Source of the DNA: Phoronis australis
Taxonomy: Eukaryota; Phoronida; Phoronidae
Direction of reading: 5' to 3'
NCBI GenBank assembly: GCA_002633005.1
Contig: NMRA01000296.1
Span: 414,399 to 478,398, forward strand
DNA length: 64,000 bases
Shown: positions 59,425 through 64,000 of the stretch, one piece after another
How the letters are laid out: every line of letters begins with the position of its first letter
Position numbering within the stretch: position 1 is the first letter of the stretch
Program-made: the position numbers and the translations under genes
The notes under the pieces: model-generated
What the model was told of the DNA's origin: nothing
The model's database searches: none
What the model saw: only the letters and a program-made list of their open reading frames with translations

Positions 59425-59670
59425 GGCCCGTTCCAACAAAATTGACTTAGCTAAGACAATTCCTAAATTTTACTAACTTTTAAAATAAAAGTTCAATTTG
59501 TCTCAAAATCATTTCAAGAAAGAGATGTTAAGCTTGATTTAAGTGTTTGACGTACGTTTTGGCTTAATTTTGATGAATTTACCAGATATGGAAGTTTCAA
59601 AGTTTGGAAGTTAAGACAAATCTTAGACTTAAGTCACTAATGAACTTAAGTCAGTTTCTTGGAACGGGCC
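59425..59670. mobile_element. MITE with GGCCCGTTCCAA inverted termini
   Basis: The left end GGCCCGTTCCAACAAAATTG, then ACTTAG, matches the inverted right end GGCCCGTTCCAAGAAACTG, then ACTTAA. CCA flanks both sides (59422-59424 and 59671-59673), a possible 3-bp target duplication. It is 246 bp, AT-rich inside, with no coding capacity. A three-base duplication would suit PIF/Harbinger-like elements, but the sequence CCA is not their usual TWA. Confidence 0.7.
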
Positions 59671-59674
59671 CCAG

Positions 59675-61590
59675 AGCACTTACATCTTCATTATTCTTTA
59701 TCTGGCCATTGTAGTGCTAGGGTTTTACGAGCTATAAGGTTATACGAGTAACAAAAAACGAATGTCTGTCATTGAACCCATTTTCAAAGTAGAGACAGAG
59801 TTGCATCCTTGTATATATTCGGTTGCCTCTCACCAAGGCGACATAAAAATGGGCTTATCTTAATGTGACCGCGTGAAATTCGATTTAACACGTATTTTTA
59901 AGAACAAATAAGCATAGACAGACATAATGTGATGGGGAAAGCTCACGCGATGGCACGCGACCCCTCATTAGTCTCCCTAAAGTACACTTGCAGGTGACGT
60001 ATTTTCTTTAACAAACGGCACACAAATGTAGTTTACATGTTAAGTGGTGTTTTCATTGCCATCCTTTATCAAACGAGTTCACCACATTATGAGCTGTTAA
60101 ATGACAAACAAACGTGGGGTGAAAGAAAAATGCTAAGATAAACAAATAAAACTCAGCCATGAACATGTTGACAGATATATAAATACCTATTGAGACAGTG
60201 GGTGTTGGACTTCACCGCACAGTTGATAGTAAGACATTCGATACGGTGACCGTAAAAGGACGCCAGGGGACGATTTCAGACATAGCTCAACCCATTGTGT
60301 TTATGCTGTAGGCCTATCGACAGAAATAGTGCATCTGTCTCAGTACACTTTATCAAAAACCTAATAATGCCATCGACGAATAGAGGTCTGAGTCCATTTA
60401 TAGCCACCGTAGAATCGAGTACCGTCCACGTATATTTATTGCTACGTCTGCTGATACAAGTTATGCTTTGTATGCTGTCTGGTGCAACGCTAATCTCATT
60501 GGCCCAACTCCAAGGAAAGTTCTAAATAAACTTCACCCAACTCATTTGTTGTCGATCATCTTAAAAGGTCGGTGAAGTGTTTTCCACACCAAATTTGTTG
60601 TGTCTGCGTTTGTGTTTTCGTATCAATTGCGACACAACTGGGAAGCGCTGCCAAGAGCTGGATATTTTGCACGCGCTTGTTCTTCAGTACCGAATTCGAG
60701 GCAGGGCAGCTGAGAAAATTTCCGGGGGAAGGGGGCGGCGTTGGCATCCTGTCCTTCACAAACATTGATATAATTATCGGACCGTACCGCGTATCAAACG
60801 AAATTACAACAAAGATACTTATACGTACGCTAGGTATTGAAAGAATCCCTGGTTCAGAAAGCTGAAACGGTTCCTAACTTTCCGTCTCGCTTTTATCAGA
60901 AAATTGACAAAGACAGAATCTGATACTAAATCTACACAGAAAAGTAATGTGTAGCCTACATGGAAAATTAAGTCATAACTTTTCGAGATTTGCTGGACAT
61001 TTATGGTGTGCCTATTCACCCCTCAAAACTTGACTTGAAGTACGTTTAAGCGGTTTAGTTTACGTCAAAGCTTACTCACATATTTCCATTTCGGTAATAA
61101 AATATTGTATATTTTTAATTAAACAGCTGCACTTTGTTTTCAGTGCACCGCGGTTTTGTTGCCCTACATGACGTTCATCGTATCGCTAAAACCCCTATCG
61201 TGCTTCATTTTTGTGGTTAAGACAAGGGCGGGGCAAATTGCGAGGAAACTTTGTCATAAGGCCAAAAATATCGACGCAAACAAGATGGGGCAAGTATCTT
61301 GAATGTTCACTTGCGCTTCCGACGTCTGATTTAGTTCCCTCTATCAACTTATGTCTCTTGTTGTTTTGTGAATACGTATTTGGAATCGGCCGTTACAGGT
61401 ATTATCTAAAAAGTGAGAATCTTGACACGATATTTGTTGCGGTTTTGATAGGCGCTTGGCAAGAGACTACTTATATCGAGCCTGAGTTTTCGTTTGAAAA
61501 CACAAGATTTTTCTGGCAAATGCACTCTGCACACTGAGGCATTAAGAATGGCAAAGACAAACTAGAAAGATTATTGTCACGGCGTGACAA
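59675..61590. other. No gene seen
   Basis: Frames of 76, 97 and 108 codons (60295, 60572, 61211) have no recognised domain. A TATATAAATA box at 60175-60185 stands alone without a supported transcript. Confidence 0.45.
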
Positions 61591-61596
61591 TAACGG

Positions 61597-62808
61597 ACTC
61601 TGCGCGTGCGTATTACTGGAATTATTATGGGAAGTTACTGACAGCAACCCGTTTACCAATATGAAAAGGAATTCTTTAAAATTGTAGGAGAAATTACATA
61701 TTAATTTTTTGATGACCTTTCCACTATTTGACCTCTTCCGGTGCATTATGAGACCCGATGAGGGAGTAGTTGTAAACTCGATTAAAAGTGTGGTTATTGC
61801 TGATAATCACAGATGTTTTACTTTAAGCACTTCAGAATACAAGATGAATGAGGTGGTCAAACTTTGAGAAGAAAAAGGCACCTAATGACCCCATGGGTGC
61901 ACCAAATGACCTGAAAATTTAGAATTCACACTCAATCGCACTTAATAAACAGATACGTAATTCTGAAGTATCTAGCTCAAAATTTTAGTTTGCACTCAAT
62001 GACCTTCGACCTATTTTTTCTGATTGGTTAGGCCTATTGTAAAGTAAAGTAGGGTATTCAATTGGCATGTTGACTTACACCAGTGAGCTGAAATTGAAAA
62101 GAATTCCTTGAAAAACGTAAGACATATAACATTTTGAACGTTACATGACCTTTGCACTAATTGACCTTATCCGGTGCATTTAAGCATCTTTAGGAGAATT
62201 ATTGCAAACCCCATGGAAAATGTGTTTAACGCTGAGAATCACAGTTGTCTAACGGTTGACACATCAGAATACTTGCTGATTGAAAAGGTCAAATTTTCAG
62301 AAGAAAAATGCACCTAATGACCCCATGTTTGTACTAAATGACCTGAAACTTTGGATTCCGATTTGATTTACCTGTGGCAATCAGACCTGTCAATTTGAAG
62401 TGTCTAGCTCAAAATTTTAGTTTTGCACCTAATGACCTTTGACCTATTTCACCTGATTGGATGACCCGATTACTTAGAAAATTAATTTTTTAAATTGTCA
62501 TGTTGACTTATACCTGTGGACCGAATTTGAAAAAGATAGCTTTAAAACTGAAGGAGGAGTAGCATTTTGAAACTTATATGACCTTTGCACCAAACGACCT
62601 ATTGCGGTGCAATATGGAATATAATTATATAACCAATCAAAATTTATATACTGTCAAAAGTCATATGCTGAATTTAAAGACCGTACCTGCACCCAATTTG
62701 GAGTTATTAAGCCTCAAAGTTGGTCGGAAGAAGAATAAGAATAAGAAGGAAAATAAAATTGAAGAAAACCCAGGAACAACAGTACTCTGCGCTTACACGC
62801 GCAGAGTA
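61597..62808. mobile_element. 433-bp tandem array bounded by inverted termini
   Basis: Units begin at 61712, 62145 and 62579 with ATGACCTTT(G/C)CAC, giving periods of 433 and 434 bases. The third is cut after about 40 bases, and a partial unit precedes the first (from about 61620). Shared words include CACCTAATGACCCCATG, TCTAGCTCAAAATTTTAGTTT and CATGTTGACTTA. Outside the array, CTCTGCGCGTG at about 61599 is inverted in the right-hand hairpin CTCTGCGC-TTACAC-GCGCAGAG (62785-62806). This suggests a mobile element with a tandem core rather than a plain satellite. An A/G-rich AAGAAGAATAAG tract precedes the right end. Confidence 0.6.
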
Positions 62809-62809
62809 A

Positions 62810-63395
62810 TTAAGAAACTTTTTGATATCCTTGTTCCATAATTGCTTGACGAAAAAGGTTATTGAGCGTAAACGTTGACAACACGCCATGAAATCACACT
62901 TAATTTGTTTGGGTTGTTTGAAATTTAAACGACTTAGTACAAACTAAATTTTTTATTGAACCAAGAAAATTTATGCACATGTACATGACTTTTGTCATTC
63001 ACTATAAGAAACCTCCATGGAAGCTAGGCAACACATGTTGGGTCAACAAGTTTCAACGTACATCTATTTCAAATTGTCAAGTCGTACACATTTTGTGACC
63101 ATAACTTCAGTTGAGGCATTGCCGAACAGACCATCAGTTGCCATACTACAAAATGGCTGTCGCCAGTCGACTGGGAGTCCGCGATTTCGTTCACCATCTT
63201 GAAAATTTAATTTGGTACAGTAGGCATATCAATTCACGTGCGTTTGCCATGCAAGTGAACGGGACCGTAACAGATTTTATAACGTATGTTGTTCGAAGGA
63301 CATAGACTAGATTATCAAAAGATTGCATTATGCCATTCAGCATTGTCAGGAGGTTTTAGATTTATAGGTTTTATTTTCTTTTTCTTTTTAATTAC
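62810..63395. other. No gene seen
   Basis: An AAAATGGCTGTCGCC start in good context at about 63150 opens a frame with no recognisable domain that ends just before the LTR. Unsupported as a gene. Confidence 0.45.
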
Positions 63396-63949
63396 TGGCT
63401 GATAGCACTATACTGACATCTATGAGGTTAGGTCAGAGGTGATGTAATAGAATACTAGAGAACATTTTAGTAGATTCTAGTAAATTAGCGATTGATATGG
63501 AACCATAGCCTGGAAAATTCTGGGAGCTATGTTTTAGAGTGATTGGGGAGATTCCGGAAAGTTATAGAATGGGCTTGAATTGGTGAAATATTCCAGAACA
63601 TTGTAAAACACTATAATAATACACGGATAAGGGAGAGTCAGTTGAGTTAAAAAGGTTAAACAGTTAAGGTTATAGATACAGTTTACGATACAATTTAGTC
63701 GCAGTCACAGTATCAGCCGTTGCAGTATTTGTACAGAACCAGGTACATGTATAGAGACAACAGGTTGTTGAATCAACGAGTGTAGCAGTTGCTGTAAGTG
63801 ATTCAGAGGTTCATCAAAAGTGAAGGCTTCACAGCACTGGCTGGAGCATAGAGAACGTATTACGTCGGACGTTTTGCTTGAGTAGACTTGTTAAGATACG
63901 GTCGATATTAATAAAGTGATTAACTCGAACCAGTCTCCAGGTCGTCACC
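63396..63949 (+). mobile_element. LTR of the same retrotransposon family, copy 2
   Basis: Aligns in the same orientation with 51759-52430 at roughly three-quarters identity. Landmarks are GATTCCGGAAAGTTATAGAA, GGCTTGAATTGGTGAAA, a TATAATAATA box near 63612, GGTTGTTGAATCAACGAGTG, GGCTGGAGCATAGA, TTACGTCGGACGTTTTG and AATAAA at 63910. The divergence from copy 1 is too large for the two ends of one recent insertion. The final part is abnormal: from about 63950 the sequence is inverted relative to copy 1. Confidence 0.65.
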
Positions 63950-64000
63950 GTGCCAATAGCTTTCGGTGCAACGATAGACTGACGACTAATTAATTCGAGC
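63950..64000 (-). mobile_element. Inverted LTR 3' end segment
   Basis: The reverse complement contains CGTTGCACCGAAAGCTATTG, matching copy 1 CGTCGCACCGAAAGCTATTA near its 3' end (52398-52417). Either a micro-inversion within the LTR or the beginning of a second, opposite-facing LTR that continues beyond the window. Confidence 0.6.

Noticed and set aside
60175-60525. TATA box followed by a 76-codon frame as a gene
   Set aside because: The TATATAAATA string is common in AT-rich DNA and the frame has no recognisable domain or good initiation context.
61211-61537. 108-codon plus-strand frame
   Set aside because: No recognisable family or motif. Could be an exon but nothing in the sequence supports it.
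51759-63949. The two LTRs as ends of one 12-kb provirus-like insertion
   Set aside because: They differ at roughly a quarter of positions, the second is rearranged, and no gag or pol sequence lies between them, so two separate old copies of one family is more likely.

Overview
This window looks like repeat-dense nuclear DNA from an animal, most plausibly a marine invertebrate. It is AT-rich and has long dinucleotide and trinucleotide microsatellites. It also carries eukaryote-only element families: Kolobok with a THAP domain, a pogo/CENP-B-like transposase, an LTR retroelement, and a Myb/SANT-like fragment. I see no bacterial-style genes, operons or ribosome binding sites. The species cannot be fixed from the sequence. 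I find no intact host gene; every open frame is short, and the only protein signatures I recognise are decayed and nearly all linked to transposons.

Layout: 0-16 kb holds several terminal-inverted-repeat elements (2.6-3.2 kb and 4.4-5.1 kb), old dispersed repeats, and a 14.2-15.3 kb stretch of units carrying a CTCF-like motif. 16.8-19.2 kb is a TA-flanked pogo-like DNA transposon inserted into an older repeat; a second, uninterrupted copy of that repeat lies at 34.5-34.7 kb. 22.7-24.8 kb is a near-identical direct duplication split by an unknown base. 25.9-26.4 kb is a minisatellite. 28.5-28.7 kb carries a Myb/SANT-like fragment. 32.35-33.25 kb is a Kolobok-like fold-back element with TTAA target duplications and a THAP-like start in each arm. 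37.9-40.2 kb is a large array of about 140-160 bp units ending twice in the same terminal hairpin. 45.5-48.0 kb is a second Kolobok-like element with a decayed THAP domain. Directly after it lies a frame-broken pogo-like transposase. 51.8-52.4 kb and 63.4-64.0 kb hold two diverged copies of one LTR. 61.6-62.8 kb is a 433-bp tandem array bounded by inverted termini.

What ties the window together is nested transposon history rather than gene cooperation. The old families are diverged, the Kolobok and pogo-like elements sit among or inside them, and three local direct duplications each abut one of the three unknown bases (23767, 39031, 46000). At least the first and third look like unmerged overlapping contig ends or alleles rather than biology.
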